Source: Astrocystis sublimbata (Eukaryota > Ascomycota > Sordariomycetes > Xylariales > Xylariaceae). From it: DNA of 64,000 nt. Numbering within the stretch: the stretch's first letter is position 1; every line of letters begins with the position of its first letter. The DNA lies in contig JAJNNY010000066.1 in assembly GCA_022453515.1 (NCBI GenBank), positions 124,001 through 188,000 on the forward strand, read 5' to 3'. A model generated the notes under the pieces. That model did no database searches and was not told the origin of the DNA. It was given only the letters and a program-made list of their open reading frames with translations. This document shows, one piece after another, positions 22,915 to 35,517 of the stretch. The position numbers and the translations under genes are program-made.

Positions 22915-23319
22915 GCCAACGGACCAAAGACCGTGCACATCCACACATATCGATACATAATACAAATCACGCATTGAACAACGCGTGTAGGCGATTGTGG
23001 GTCGGCGGGGGGAGCCTTACGGTGACATTGGGGAATGTATGATATCTATTTGCTACACGAACGTCAAGGAAGTTCAGCAAGTCGCAGTGTGCGAATAGAA
23101 AAGAAATAGAGAGCGAAGCCATAAATCTCGCTTCCATATTCTTTGGCTCGTTTGAGACACTTTTGTAGTCCTTTAAAACACATAAAACCTGATCCCGAGG
23201 CAACGCCGTTCTCAATGCAAGTTTCATTCATCCCGGAGCGTATCCCCCAACGCTTGGTACGAGCGGTATATCCCCATACACCCAGTGTCCAGTAAACCCC
23301 CGAATAACATCGGGATTGT
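22915..23319. other. Convergent 3' region TIM8 / RPL25
   Basis: About 405 bp between convergent stop codons. It presumably holds both 3' UTRs. No ORF of interest. Confidence 0.5.
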
Positions 23320-24140
23320 TTAAACTAGAGCGAGCTTGGTGGCGGCAATGTCGAGGGCATCGACGTCCGGGGTAAGCTTGCAGTAGGCCTTCTTCCTGCC
23401 ATCGGGACGAATGAGGGTGTTGATCTTGACAACGTCGATCTCGTAGAGCTTCTTCAGGGCCCTGTGAATACCGTTAGCTATGCTGATGACACGAGGCTTG
23501 TTTACAGCTAGCTTACTGCTTGATCTGAGCCTTGTTCGACTTGACATCAACGATGAACTGGGCAGTTATTAGCACCGCATATCCAGAGTGATTGTGTTCA
23601 GAAACTGAGGGCAGAGGTTGTCTTGTACATACCACGAGGGTGTTGTGCTCCTCGATCTTCTTCATCGCACTCTCGGTGTTGAGAGGGTGGACGATGATCT
23701 TGTGCTCATCCAGACGGGGCTCGTGGGGAATAGAGCGGCGATGGTACTTGGGAGCCCGCGAGAGGGTCAAGGTTTTAGGGCGGTGGAACGTTGTGCTGGT
23801 TCTGACCTTCCTCTTCTTGTTGGCGTTGTCGCCACGGAGCTTCGGGGCGGTTAGCAAGCATGGCGCGAAAGTCTATCTACATGCACGAGTGAAAACATAC
23901 AGCGGCCTTGGCAGCAGCAGAAGCCTGCTTCAAGCCCTTAGGCTTACCGCCTGTTGTTGAAAAGCATCAGCATACGCCCTGATAAACAGAACTACGCAAC
24001 ATTGTCTACTGCTGATGCGACGGACCGGTCGAGCCCTTGCGGGACTGCGATCCTTGGTCCTCCTATCGGAAGTGCGACGACATCGTGATCATGGTGAAGA
24101 GGTCTTATGTAGTACCTTTCGCAGAGACTTTGGGACCCAT
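23320..24140 (-). CDS. RPL25: 60S ribosomal protein L25 (uL23 family)
   Basis: Large-subunit ribosomal protein at the polypeptide exit tunnel, bound to 25S rRNA. Five exons: 24140-24116, 23950-23901, 23839-23633, 23557-23517 and 23461-23320; 154 aa, the normal length. The basic Lys/Ala-rich N-terminus ([15 protein letters not shown]) is followed by the uL23 core: [59 protein letters not shown] and [13 protein letters not shown]. All four junctions keep frame, and intron 2 has a clear CTAAC branch motif near its acceptor. Many short introns are common in fungal ribosomal-protein genes. Divergent from BMT2. Confidence 0.96.
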
Positions 24141-24592
24141 GATTGTCGATATTGGGTGTTTGGCGGCCGGTTGGTGAGGTCGTCGTCGTCGGTGGTCGGT
24201 GGTCGAGGGTGGGATGGTCGGTCTGGGGGAAAAAACGAGGACTTTTACTCAAGTAAATTTTGGTAGGTGGTTGAGGAATTGTGGTGGAGCGACACAGCAA
24301 AGTGGTGGTCCGAGCTCTAGATAGCTCTAGATAGCGCTAGCGATAAGAGATTAGGTATTCGTGGATAGGCGAGACAGGCAGCCTAAGTAGCCATTACGCC
24401 CGCCACCTGTGCGCAACTGTCCGAGGCATGCTTGACACCGCCAGGTGAAGCTGTCCCGAATGTTCCTGAGGTTCAGATTTACTACATAGTTCAGGGGGCC
24501 ACCACGAACCGCAGAATATCATTCCATCATATCATGATGCCTTAATCAGGTCCCCCCCCCCCCTTCACGGCTTTACGACAAAGACGGAAAGC
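24141..24592. promoter_or_regulatory. Shared divergent promoter RPL25 / BMT2
   Basis: 452 bp between the start codons of a ribosomal-protein gene and an rRNA methyltransferase gene. It contains a tandem GCTCTAGATA repeat at about 24313-24336 and a C12 tract (24552-24563) 29 bp before the BMT2 ATG. Co-regulation is inferred from geometry and function. Confidence 0.6.
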
Positions 24593-25468
24593 ATGGCGTT
24601 CAAGAGGCAAAACCGGACCGCCAAGACTTTGGCTCGAGGACGGCCGCCTACACTTCAAAAGCCCAAATCGATATCACGCAAAGCTACGAGAGAACTGATC
24701 AACGCCATTCACCAGCTAGAGAAGACAAAGGCCCAGGCTACCTCTAAGGGAGACAAGACCGCTGAGGCTGCAGCTGATGCCAAAATAGCATCCCTAGGTG
24801 GCATACAGAAGTATCAACAAGCCAGTCTTCAGGGGCAGCGCAACGACCGTGGTGGTGACAGCTCGCGAATCTTGATGGAGTGGCTCAGACCCAACTTCAC
24901 TGCGTCAGGTCTCGCAGCAGGCGGTTCGGTGCGTATGCTCGAAGTAGGCGCCCTTAGCACAACGAACGCATGCTCCAAAAGCGGGTTCTTTGATATGGAG
25001 AGAATTGATCTCAACAGTCAGGGCGACGGAATACTACAGCAAGACTTCATGAAAAGGCCGCTACCGACCGACGACGCACAAACCTTTGACATTATCAGTC
25101 TGTCTCTGGTACTGAACTTTGTGCCCGAGGCTCTAGGCCGAGGCGATATGCTTCTTAGAACATTGGATTTCTTGAAGCAGCCAGATGCGAAGGAAGTGCA
25201 GCATGTACTACTGCCGTCTCTTTTCCTCGTCTTGCCCGCCCCTTGCGTCACGAATTCCAGGTATATGGACGAGCCGCTCCTGGAGGAGATCATGAACGCT
25301 TTAGGGTACACCAAATGCAAGAGCAAGACCACCCATAAATTAGTATACTACTTATGGAGGAGAACATTGTGCACCCCAAAAGAGATTTTCGCTTTCAAGA
25401 AGGCGGAACTGCGTTCGGGTCCAACGAGAAACAATTTCTCAGTCGTGGTTCGTGGTCCGACAAAATGA
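24593..25468 (+). CDS. BMT2: 25S rRNA adenine-N1 methyltransferase Bmt2
   Basis: Nucleolar S-adenosylmethionine-dependent enzyme that makes the base methylation m1A2142 (yeast numbering) in 25S rRNA. Single exon, 291 aa. The basic N-terminus (KRQNRTAKTLARGRPPTLQKPKSIS split by Arg/Lys) suits a nucleolar RNA-binding protein. The Rossmann core has SVRMLEVGALS (motif I), FDMERIDLN (acidic motif II), QQDFMKRPLP, and FDIISLSLVLNFVP, all characteristic of the Bmt2 family. The C-terminal end PTRNNFSVVVRG is also typical. Confidence 0.93.
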   Translation: MAFKRQNRTAKTLARGRPPTLQKPKSISRKATRELINAIHQLEKTKAQATSKGDKTAEAAADAKIASLGGIQKYQQASLQGQRNDRGGDSSRILMEWLRPNFTASGLAAGGSVRMLEVGALSTTNACSKSGFFDMERIDLNSQGDGILQQDFMKRPLPTDDAQTFDIISLSLVLNFVPEALGRGDMLLRTLDFLKQPDAKEVQHVLLPSLFLVLPAPCVTNSRYMDEPLLEEIMNALGYTKCKSKTTHKLVYYLWRRTLCTPKEIFAFKKAELRSGPTRNNFSVVVRGPTK

Positions 25469-28283
25469 GGGGATAAACAACAAGTCAGATGTTGCATTTC
25501 GGGCACACCATCCACCCCGTTCAAATTGCCCGCCAAGATTGACATACCGGTAAGTTCCTGGTCTTGCGTCAGTTATCGTGATCTCCATCTGATAAACGTT
25601 GACCAGCCGTGGTTGACCGCGAGTATCGTCCGCTCAATGAGCGATATTCGGCCAATTCCGTTGCCTTTGCAAAATCCGGCTTCTGCCCGGCATTCTACCT
25701 GCGGCCGTTGCGTGGAACCTCCTAAATGGGACCTTGGCACTGCTTTGGCCCATATCCACGCCATCGTGGAGATGCCACTAAGCTGTGAACCGTTCGACCG
25801 TTACCCCACAGCTAGACATTGGTGCGAAGCATTGACCAACGAGGTGGTCCAACATTGAAGTCAGATGACTGGAAAGCCGGCGTCGTTCCTTCGACAATCC
25901 AGAGATTTTGATATGGTTGCTTTGCTTAGCTTACCATGCAACCAAGCACGATGATCAGGGTCTCTATCGATCACCATAGGATCAGATGCACGACTACGGG
26001 CACGAAACTCGGTTCTTCTTACTAGTACAACTCGATTAGGACTAAGTCAGATACTTCCCAGAGACAATAGTTCGCTTTGTCAACGGTTCTGTTGCTATTG
26101 TTTACACACCAAGGGTTACGACACTATCATCAGGTCTGGAACACTATAGCGGCGATTGGGTCGTTGCCTAAGCGCAACTCTCAAGAGTTGTCTCGTCCAG
26201 ATTCTTGGTCCCCAATATCCAGGCACCCAGGCATGCCAGGTGCCAGGGATATTGATCTGATACACGGCTATGTGATCATCGCGTGCCCGTTACAAATCCT
26301 CCCAGCAACTCCTACAGTAGTAAATAGAAGATTTTGGAGCTTGGACCGCTATTTGGAGGGGTTTTGCGGGCGTATCACGCGATCGCGAGACGACATCGAC
26401 TAACTGAAAGGGTGTCTGTCGCGTGACACATTCATACAGTGATCTAGCCCTCTCCTTTGAGCTGAAGTCCAATTGGACTAAGATCCTGCCCGCGTCCAAT
26501 CATTCGAAAGGTGAAACGTTTTAGTACCTTTGCGATTCCGATTTGTCTCGTTTCTCGTTTGGTGTGGCAATAGACGGGGCTCGCCCAGGCTAGTGACTAC
26601 CCGTTCCCAGACACACGATCTGCCGAGAATGCGGTCACTGATGTAACTACAATGAGGACTAGATTGGAGTAAGTGCTGGGAGGTGGGGAGCAGCCGTAGT
26701 GTTCAGGGTCATGATCTCAATCACGTAGGCCATGTCATATTCATCCCCTCCGATTATCATGCACCTGGCAACTGGCGACAACGTAAAGCCTACCTATTGC
26801 TTGGGAATACACGCGCAGAAAATCAATATAGTGTTGCTTTGGGTGCTTCGTCCGACAGAACCAACATTCCATTTCATTCCATCAATTAACTGGCGAAGAT
26901 GTGGATGGTAGTTCCAGCGGCATTTGGTGCTCAAGCTTTCAGTCATGCGTCTTAAAGCAGCCGTGTTGTCAGCTAATGGCAATCTCACAGCACATGTTTT
27001 GAAAGTCGCACTAGTTTATGACGAAACTCGACATAACAAAACTAACTAAATATGGTCGCAACCAATGTAGAATGCAGGCAAAATTACAGGCTACAACATC
27101 GTACATTATATACTATATTGGCCACATGTAATTAGGTTCTCATCTGCCGCCGCCGACGATCCTCGCTGTGCCGGATGCAGCCCAAACCCTGAGCTTGAGC
27201 TTACGTGAGATCGGACGGTATTCACCAGTCTCGCCAGTCTACAGATTCCCGAGCGAAGTGGTACCCAAACAATGTCTCGCATAGGCGAGCTGAATGACTA
27301 GTAGGCGTGGCTGGCTACTACTGTATACATAGTATATTACTTGCTGCAACGCGACATAAAAATCTACTCAAGGAGTTTTGTCGCACGCTTCACCCGCTAT
27401 TAGGTACTTACTACACTAGTAGCTTGAGCTCATACGAGGTAGACATGCATGTGTAGAAATCAACATTTTAAGTTAATAGCAACCTTTTCGCAAACTCAAA
27501 ATCGAGTCCGGGGTGAGCTGATTACGCAATGCGGGGAACCATCATGCATGGCAACGAGTCATGGTTATTTCGCCTACTACTATGCATGTACCAGTACATT
27601 CATGAGAGCAAAAGCAGACTGATTCCCGATGGATAGCGGCAGTGATGAGCCATGTTACCTACAGCATTTACGGACTTACTCATGGCACAACATCAATGGG
27701 GCTGTTCGGCTGTATTGGTTTCTACAGTATCCTTTCAGGTTACCTCTATGCTCCTCAGTAGTTTATCTAGTTCTCAATGGAGAGCAGGCAATTACAAAAG
27801 TATTTATGTGTTGCACACTATTGGTGAGTGGAAACAACTATGTGCGGCCGAGTGCGTTGAGTGAGGCCCCTGCATTGACGGCTTGAGATGGAATGACTCG
27901 CAAGGTACCACCTTGGCTGTGTGACAGGCAGGCTCACGTATGTTCATACATCTCTGAGCATGTAACCAGTGAACGCGGGGTTTATTTGCCCTTCGCTCAC
28001 CTCCAGCCATTGTTTTGTTTATTTGTGTTCTTATCTGTCACCGTGCCGTGCCGTCTTAGGTTGGAGATGTTCATTGTGACTTGGTTACTTCGGGGAATGT
28101 TTGGTCACAAACAGTAAGGCTGTGTCGTTTGACACATTATGCCCATCGTACTGCTGAAGTGGCGTACAATGGCCTGCGAAGTATTCCCCATGAGTTGGTG
28201 TGATTGTTCACGATGATTTTTATGCAATCGAACGTTGGCTACCTATCAATGACTGCGTTGTAAGGTTCCTATTCGATTTTGGC
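25469..28283. other. 2.8 kb gene-free stretch
   Basis: No ORF longer than about 110 codons and no family match on either strand. The longest (25526-25858, +) opens at TTG and has no domain signal. Base composition is more even than in the flanking coding DNA, and TAGGTA motifs are fewer. It lies 3' of both neighbouring genes, so only 3' UTRs are expected at its ends. Confidence 0.5.
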
Positions 28284-29439
28284 TCAACCGCGGGGAATGA
28301 GCGGGCTGCCCTCGAGACCAGAGAACGAGTCGATTATGTGAGACCTTGCTGCAGCATCCTGAGATAGCTCTGCGTTGCCGGGCCGCCGTACAATGAAACT
28401 CTGCATACCTGCTTCAAGGGCCGCCTCGACTTCCTTTGAGTTGTCACTGAGGAAGAGCCATCGCCCAATGGGAATCCCGGGGTGGGATTTGGCAATCGTC
28501 TGGTAGCTATCGACTTCCGTCTTGGGGCCAGCATTCACTGTGTCAAACCAATCCGAGATGAGGGGCGATAGGTCCGATGGCTCGGCATCTGTGTGCCCAA
28601 ATAGTAGCTTCTGCGCTGGCACGGACCCAGAGGAGTAGATCATGATCTTCACGCCGTTCTGATGCCACGCCTGGAGCTTACTTCCCACATCGGGGAATAA
28701 CGGTGCTTTCAGATGGCCTGCTGCGTATCCCTCCTCCCACAGATAGCCCTGGAGATTCTTGAGATACGAGATCTTCACATCCCTGTCCATGAGATCCTGG
28801 GCGTGGGTAGCAAACTCGCCCCTGGATTGTCTGTACTCAGGCGGGAATGCATTTCTATATGCTGCAAACTCTGGCTTATCCCATTTGGCCACGAGGGTTT
28901 CTGGTAGAGCTCTTTGAGCGAAGGGAAACTGAAACAAGTATTAGCCCACGGCACTCGGCGTCGGCTGGGGGACCGCAACAGGCCGGCGAATAACAAGAGG
29001 TTATACCGGTGATCGGTACGGTGTGGCCTATAAGATGAAGACTCTCGGAAACAGAGTGGGGGCTAATGCCCGAACCACGGCGACTACGCCGGTCACAAGA
29101 TGACGACGCTGCAAGTGCTGTTGATCGCTGCCCCTCCCCCATTTTCCATAGCGCCGGAGCCGACGTTATGATCAGAGTGATAGGGCGATTCAGGGAGCAA
29201 TAATAGCATGACGGGAGATTCACTACGAAGAAAAGACGGGCCTTACCAAGACGTCTTTGACAAAGGAGATTGGACAAACAGTGCCCTCTGTTTGTTAATC
29301 CCATTAGCCAGCACGTTGAGCTAATGCAGGCGACCCCTAGAGACGAGACACACAATACAAGTGATAAGACGATTGAGAAGGGAGAGTGCGACTTACCGAT
29401 GTCCAGCAAGGCCACCTCGAACCCTTCAAATGCAGTCAT
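28284..29439 (-). CDS. UTR4: Enolase-phosphatase E1 of methionine salvage (Utr4)
   Basis: HAD-superfamily enzyme converting the diketo-phosphate intermediate to the acireductone in the methionine salvage pathway. Three exons: 29439-29397, 29287-29247 and 28928-28284; 242 aa, the usual length. HAD motif I is split over the first intron and reads DIEGTVCPISFVKDVL (Asp13, Glu15). Motif II is YSSGSVPAQKLLFGH and motif IV is FLSDNSKEVEAA. The first exons are only 43 and 41 bp, so the ORF seen from an internal start near 28937 lacks the catalytic Asp. Intron 2 is long for this genome (318 bp). Confidence 0.94.
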
Positions 29440-32400
29440 GGTAGCAACAACCAGCTCGGAATGTGGTGTATGCAGATATCTCTGTAGGGTTTCGGTGGTT
29501 CCCTCCCTTCTCTCGAAACATGAGCAGAGAGCGGTGAAGGCTGGGGGGTTTGGATTGTGTCGCAGACGAGAAGACCCCGCGATGCAAAGTCCCCTACACG
29601 AGAAAATTTTCTTGTTTTTCCCTCCGGTTCTTGGATCCCTTTCGCAGACAGCCGGGAGATTACCACCGGGATAGACGAGAAAACCGTCTATTCAGGGTGG
29701 GCTGGAAGTGGAATGGGAGAGTTGCGTGGTGGTGTCGCCGAGATAGCGGTCAGGATGCAAAACAGAGCGAAACCCCAGACTGGCCCCACGATCAATGCAC
29801 GATTCCGGAACATTTTAGGATCAGTCGCGTTGCAGATAATACTAGATACGTAGATACGGGCTTTGGGCAGTCAGCAGTTGCGGGTTCCAAGGTACCTCTG
29901 GTGGCCTTAGGCTCGGTCGCATGCAGTAGACCGGTCTAGTTGCATAACGGAGCAGACTTATAGTTCAACTAGCCGGTTTTGGGGCGGGCAACTATATTTT
30001 CCAGGTACGAAAGGCTCGCAAGAGGTCGAAAACGGACGTCTGGTGGGAAAAGATGGCGGGCAAGCGGGGCTTCCTTCCCCCCCCCCCCCACAAAACCTTC
30101 CACTCAACAGATTGTTGTCGTGGCTGGTCGAACGAGCATCGCCTCTCCCACGATGACTTACTTACACGTACATTCCGACGACAACAAGCAACGAGGGCCA
30201 CCCTTGTTATTCAGCACCAGGACACTGGGCAGCAATTCGCATCCCGTCCGCGTTTAAGTACCTACTGGGCGACTAGGTAGGTACTGTCCATGTGTATGCC
30301 CTGCACTACTGCACTTCCCCCTGGGTTGTGCATCATCTGGTGTAGCAAAGCAAGACATGTTCGATTTGGGCGGCTTCACCCCACGATGTCCCAGCCAGGA
30401 CTAACAGCACCCTACAACACCGCATAGGCTCTGATCTATACATACCTACATAGCCAAGACAACCATTATAGGTACGATAGAGACGTGAAAGCTGGTGGAT
30501 GCATCTGTAGGGCTGTGTGTCAAATGGCGGCTACCAGTAGAGGCGAAATAAGATCGAAGGACGGCTGTCGGTTTCCCTGTTCTAATTACAAACATGTCCT
30601 TGTTTTTTTTTTCATCATAGACGCCATTGGTCGCTTGATACGGTCCTGAGCCGATGGACAATGCCGATGGGCGGGCATGCGTAGGCCGACTGTTCAACCT
30701 TTGCAGTGCCTTGCGTGTGTTACCCAGCCTCGCCAGCCATCCTGCCGAGCATACACTAGGTACGCGTAAGAGAGTAGTAAGAGGTAACTAACTACTCGTA
30801 ATGCTCTTCAATATGAATGGCACTGGCAACGGCGTTCTCCGCCCTCCTCCCTGTCCCGCCTGTATGCTGTACAAGTACATAGTACGCACGCCTAGTTCTA
30901 TGTACTACATACAATAGTTCGTTCGTGATTCGGCATACCCTAGGTACCTTATCTTACATACCTTACCTACCTACCATCGCGCCATACTCGGCAGGCCTAA
31001 GTTGCTTCTACTATTGGTGGTGGTGGCAGTCCGCGCGGCTATAATGAGATTGCCAGCTCGCCAGGGACCTGAGAGCTACACATCACTGCAATCCGGTGGT
31101 AAGGTTGTGTGCATCACATTTGTGTCATCGTTCGCGTGGTGCTGTTTTTGACACGCCTCTGCCTCTGTCAGTGATGGGCGGTTATGAAGGGCATTGTTGT
31201 TCTCAACATGTAGTCTACAGCACACAGCTGGTGGCCGTGGACAATTGGCTACATCCTTGCTGCACGTCCGAACCGTCGATCAATCCACAAATCGACAAAG
31301 ATGTTAATGGAACTAGAACCCCTGACGAGTATTCCGAGTCTTGCTCGAAACATGGGGTCGCATAAGTACAAGAAAAAGGTAAACACAGGCATAGCCTCCC
31401 ATTGGCCAAATCGAGCATATCATTGGTCCGATATGGTCATTGTGACTGCTAGCGGCAATGCATAGATCAGGTAGTTTAACCTTTTCTTCGAGTAGGTACG
31501 GGACATATGTAATCGTAGATACCTAGGTACCTATGAAAGTACGCATAGGCTGGGGGAGCTGGCACGTCTGGAAGGTACCTACATTCCAACTACACTGCCA
31601 CACGCAAGCTAATCTTGGTGTAGGATTCCGTTCTGCCCCAAAGGTACATGTATCCGTGGTCCTCTAGTATCCTCTCAATCTTCTATTTATACCCCAGCGC
31701 TTATCAGCATAGGCGATATTGCTGATGGGGCACTCCGGACCAACTGTTGTTTGTGATCGTTCAAGCTGGTTTCAAACGTACCACAACTTTGTGCATCGTC
31801 GATGAGCAGTATGTGCAATGCCTGTGGTGTTGTATCATGTGTCAGATAACCTACCGAGCCTACGTAGATACTATCTATCTCTATGACCCCTGAGGAGTGA
31901 TCGAATGGGAAGGAAAAGTGAGACCACATCCCCTCTCGTGCCGTTAAGTAACTGCAATGAACGGTGTCTACGTGGGTAGTGTGATGATGTGCAAGATGTC
32001 CCACACATATGAAGTACCATACGTACCAAGCAAGTGTAGCAGATAATGCGCTACAGCCCTGCTGGTCTAGCATTTGTCAAGTCGAACTAAGTACTCGTAG
32101 AGATAGAAGGACCCTAGAATATTGATAGCTAGCCTGATTATACATGATAGCTATATAGGTGGACACTACCTACCTACTCTTCATAACACTGTCAGTCTGT
32201 TGACACATTACAAGACTGCTTGTTATACTCGTATCGTAAGTACGAGTAGGGAAACCGAGGGAGGTGCCAGTATTCTGTTTTGGTTTGCTTTGAGGAATGA
32301 ATGTTTCTAGTCTTGCCCAGGCGGGTGAAACAATGACCCTGATTGCATCATGCTGCTACATAGCAAATATTGACATTCTATCCCGCTCGCTCCGGGGCTC

Positions 32401-33574
32401 GGCAGGATCGCAGCTCATCAGTACATACATAGTTACGTAAGAGCGAGCCGCAAAAATTTATGGCACTGCCCAGGTGTAGAGGAGAAATGATGACAGCTTG
32501 CATCAGTCACGTCGAAGGCTAAGACGAGTCCTGCTAGAGAAGTAGCTACTGACTTGTCTGCCTCTGAGGTCGTCGGCTGGCTCATTATCTGATACTTACT
32601 ACCTAGGTAGAAAGGAATTATGGTGCAATCAACCTCCTGCTGTAGGCTCAAAGTTAAATAATACGCAATGCAACCTTGAATAGTATGGCAGTACTAACTT
32701 GAAGCAGACACTTCAGCATTAAGCTCTCTTCCTTATCTACCAATACTGGTAGGTCGGCAGTATGTTTCTACCTAGGCACGTACCTAGGTAGGTAAGTACA
32801 TGAATGCAAAACTTACAAGTGGTACTTGTATGACATAGTTGATAAGATCGACCCCGTTCCATCAGGTGTGTATGGAGACCATTTTTGCACTCGCTATTAT
32901 CGTGATCGCCAGAGACACTGGCATGACTGGTCTGGGGCGAGGGGTTCTGTTGCACACCTGCAGCGAAGTAGATATATTCCGGCCGAAATGCTGATACTTT
33001 CAGGTTACGGTCTGATGCACTAATGTGGTGAACCCCGTAAACAATGCCGCGAAAATACAACACAAAGACCCTGTCAAGCCCTTACCTCCTCGGCAGGCGA
33101 GCGTGCAAGTTGGATCTGGAATTGGAAAGCGGTCTGACACTAGGGAAGCAGCCAAAGCTGCAGGTGAAAAGGGGTTGCATACACGTACGATTATGTTCAC
33201 ACGCTACTCGTACATACAGTACATGCCTACCGGCTGACAGGATACGGCATCGCTGTGTCCATATGGACGTCTGCTGGATCTCACGGCATTTTGGAACCAA
33301 ATCAAACGAAAGCTACTGGAAACATGCAATCCACAATGATGGGCAGGCGGCACTTGGTCGCAGGCTCGCAGCAACGAGCCCCAAAGTGTCTCTGCGCCTG
33401 GACCAGCTTTGGAAAGCGCCGCTCGAGCTGTTCCCAGTAGATTCAATGCCTGGGCATTATTGCGCTAATTGCATGTATCTGGCAGGCCTAGGCATTTTTG
33501 CTAAGTACCTACCTTAGGTATCTTTCTTTAACTTCCCTAGTGAGGCTAGCGCTACCTACATAGTATTAGGCAGA

Positions 33575-33592
33575 TACCTAGGTACCTAGGTA
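33575..33592. repeat. 18-bp perfect palindrome TACCTAGGTACCTAGGTA
   Basis: Exactly self-complementary 18-mer. The identical 18-mer occurs again at 61114-61131, and a 16-bp version occurs at 53891-53906. It belongs to the intergenic TAGGTA/TACCTA motif family. Confidence 0.9.
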
Positions 33593-34550
33593 GTCCGAGA
33601 CCTTGTTGTATAGTATCACGCACGTGGCAGGTTGCCTGGAGAGCTACTTGTTCACAAAGTACTTGAGCTGGCGGTGTGGCAATCTCTGCCCGCGACCCCC
33701 TGTGATAGAGCCAGAAATACCACCATCACGTGCACAGTGCATAATCAAAGGTAGCTGCTGCTCTTATTCCTCCACGGCCTATTGCAACGCTCTGAGGTCA
33801 TGGGTATACTTACTCCCAGCACCTATCAACCATATCAATCTGATGTACCGATGATGCAGAAAGGGGGGACCTTTAAAGGGCTGCTCCATCCAGTACTCAG
33901 CTCAGTACTCGATACGGAGTACACATAGTGAGTGCTGTCCGTGTGCCCAGCACCCCGAATTCCAACAACCAGCACGCAGACCCGAGGCCCGCTGTGACGA
34001 GTGTTGTGTCTCTGATGGATCAGAGAGACGGGCCGTCACAGCACTGTGAGACTGACGTTGCCTGGTTTCAACAGCGCCGGCGTTGCTCCCATCACAGCCT
34101 ACACCTATGTAGGTTCCAAGGTTCGGTACCATCCACCACAGACATGGCAGTACATAGCTGTGACCTGACAGGCTCGACAGGCTCACTCACCACCTGCAGT
34201 TATCAACGGATGTGACACCATGACGCTGATGCTGGCGCCAAGTACTGTTATCACTGTTATCCCACAGTGGGCAGTGGGCGGTTGTTGCTTTCCTTCCGAG
34301 GCCCAGCCAACCAACCAGCCACACTCGACTTCACCACTGGCCTCTCTCGCCTGACCATCACTCAAGGCAAGTGACAAAGACTCCCCGACTGGCGAGCTGT
34401 CCAGCCAGGTCCAGGCGGAGCCAGGCGGGCCAGGCAGGGGGGCCAGCGTGACCTTTCACATCACGGTAGTCTGCACTAGCTGTAAGAGTATTGGTAGCGT
34501 TGTCTTTACTGTACCGTAACTACTAAACTAGGTACAGCACTGTTGTGTGG

Positions 34551-34578
34551 GATGGATGGATGGATGGATGGATGGATG
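34551..34578. repeat. (GATG)7 tandem repeat
   Basis: Seven GATG copies in intergenic DNA. It makes a spurious ORF with Gly-Trp-Met-Asp periodicity. Confidence 0.9.
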
Positions 34579-35400
34579 GGGGAGGATGGGGATACTAACC
34601 ACATTGCACCATGTACAGATTCCACTGGAGCATGCAGCGTTAGGGGAAGGAATGGATGGTCAACTTCTCTCTCGAGTCTCTGAGGTACTACATAGTATGT
34701 ATATCACGAGAATCCCTGCCGATCTCCATCTACAATGTATGGGCGAGACGATGGGTAGGTAGCGACTTCAACGTGTCTTCGTCGAGTCAGTCCCGAGCCC
34801 CGAAGTCGTAGGCATGTCTTCCTGGTTGCCTGGGCTGGGCGAGCTGGCTCTGCTGGGGTCTTTGACTCTTGGGGTGGCCGAAGTCTCCACAGAAACCGGC
34901 ATCATGGGGGGGCATGGGCAGGCAGTGCTGCTACCTGCTGGCTACCGAGGGCTACCTACAGAGCATGGTGATGCATACGGCCACCAGATGTACACGTACG
35001 TGTACCAGTACGAGTACTCGCTGGCGCTTCCCTTCCGCTGACGCTATTCAGGGCCAATTCATGCTATGCCTTTTCTGGGTCCCCCCAGTCCTGCCTGCAT
35101 TGCTTCATTGTTGTTCCCACGCACCATGCTCGCCACGGTCCACCCAATCCAGAGGATGACCAACCCTCCACTCCACTGCACTGGCAAGCCAGCACTGGCT
35201 CCTGGCTCGTGGCTCGTTCGGGTTCCCTACCTCCTAGTCTGTTCGAGTACCTTCTCTGGAGTCGACCGCCGGTACGGTGGTATGTTCAGTCATCCATTCA
35301 GTCATGCCAATTCGTTCACCCCGTTCCAATCCACCCTTCCCAACCCTTCCTTCCCCTACCGCTCTTCTCTCCATCGAATCCTAGCCTGTTGACCTGTTTA

Positions 35401-35486
35401 CTCTTCTACCTGCCATTGTCTACCTTTCTTCTTCACATCGTCGTTCTCTGCCTCTGCCTCTGCCTCTGCCTCTGCCTCTCTCTCTC

Positions 35487-35517
<31 letters not shown>

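Larger units (their letters stand above)
29440..35400. other. About 6 kb gene-free region rich in TAGGTA/TACCTA motifs
   Basis: No coding region could be supported on either strand; all open frames are short, many start at TTG/GTG, and none shows a domain. TACCTAGGTA-type motifs are clustered (30250-30290, 30440-30480, 30750-30990, 31490-31560, 32160-32180, 32600, 32770-32800, 33500-33594). Also present are a C13 run (30077-30089), a T10 run (near 30604) and a GATG tandem run (34551-34578). There is no transposase, reverse transcriptase or terminal repeat that I can see. Confidence 0.5.

Noticed and set aside
25526..25858. 110-codon plus-strand ORF downstream of BMT2
   Set aside because: Opens at TTG, has no domain and no splice-supported extension.
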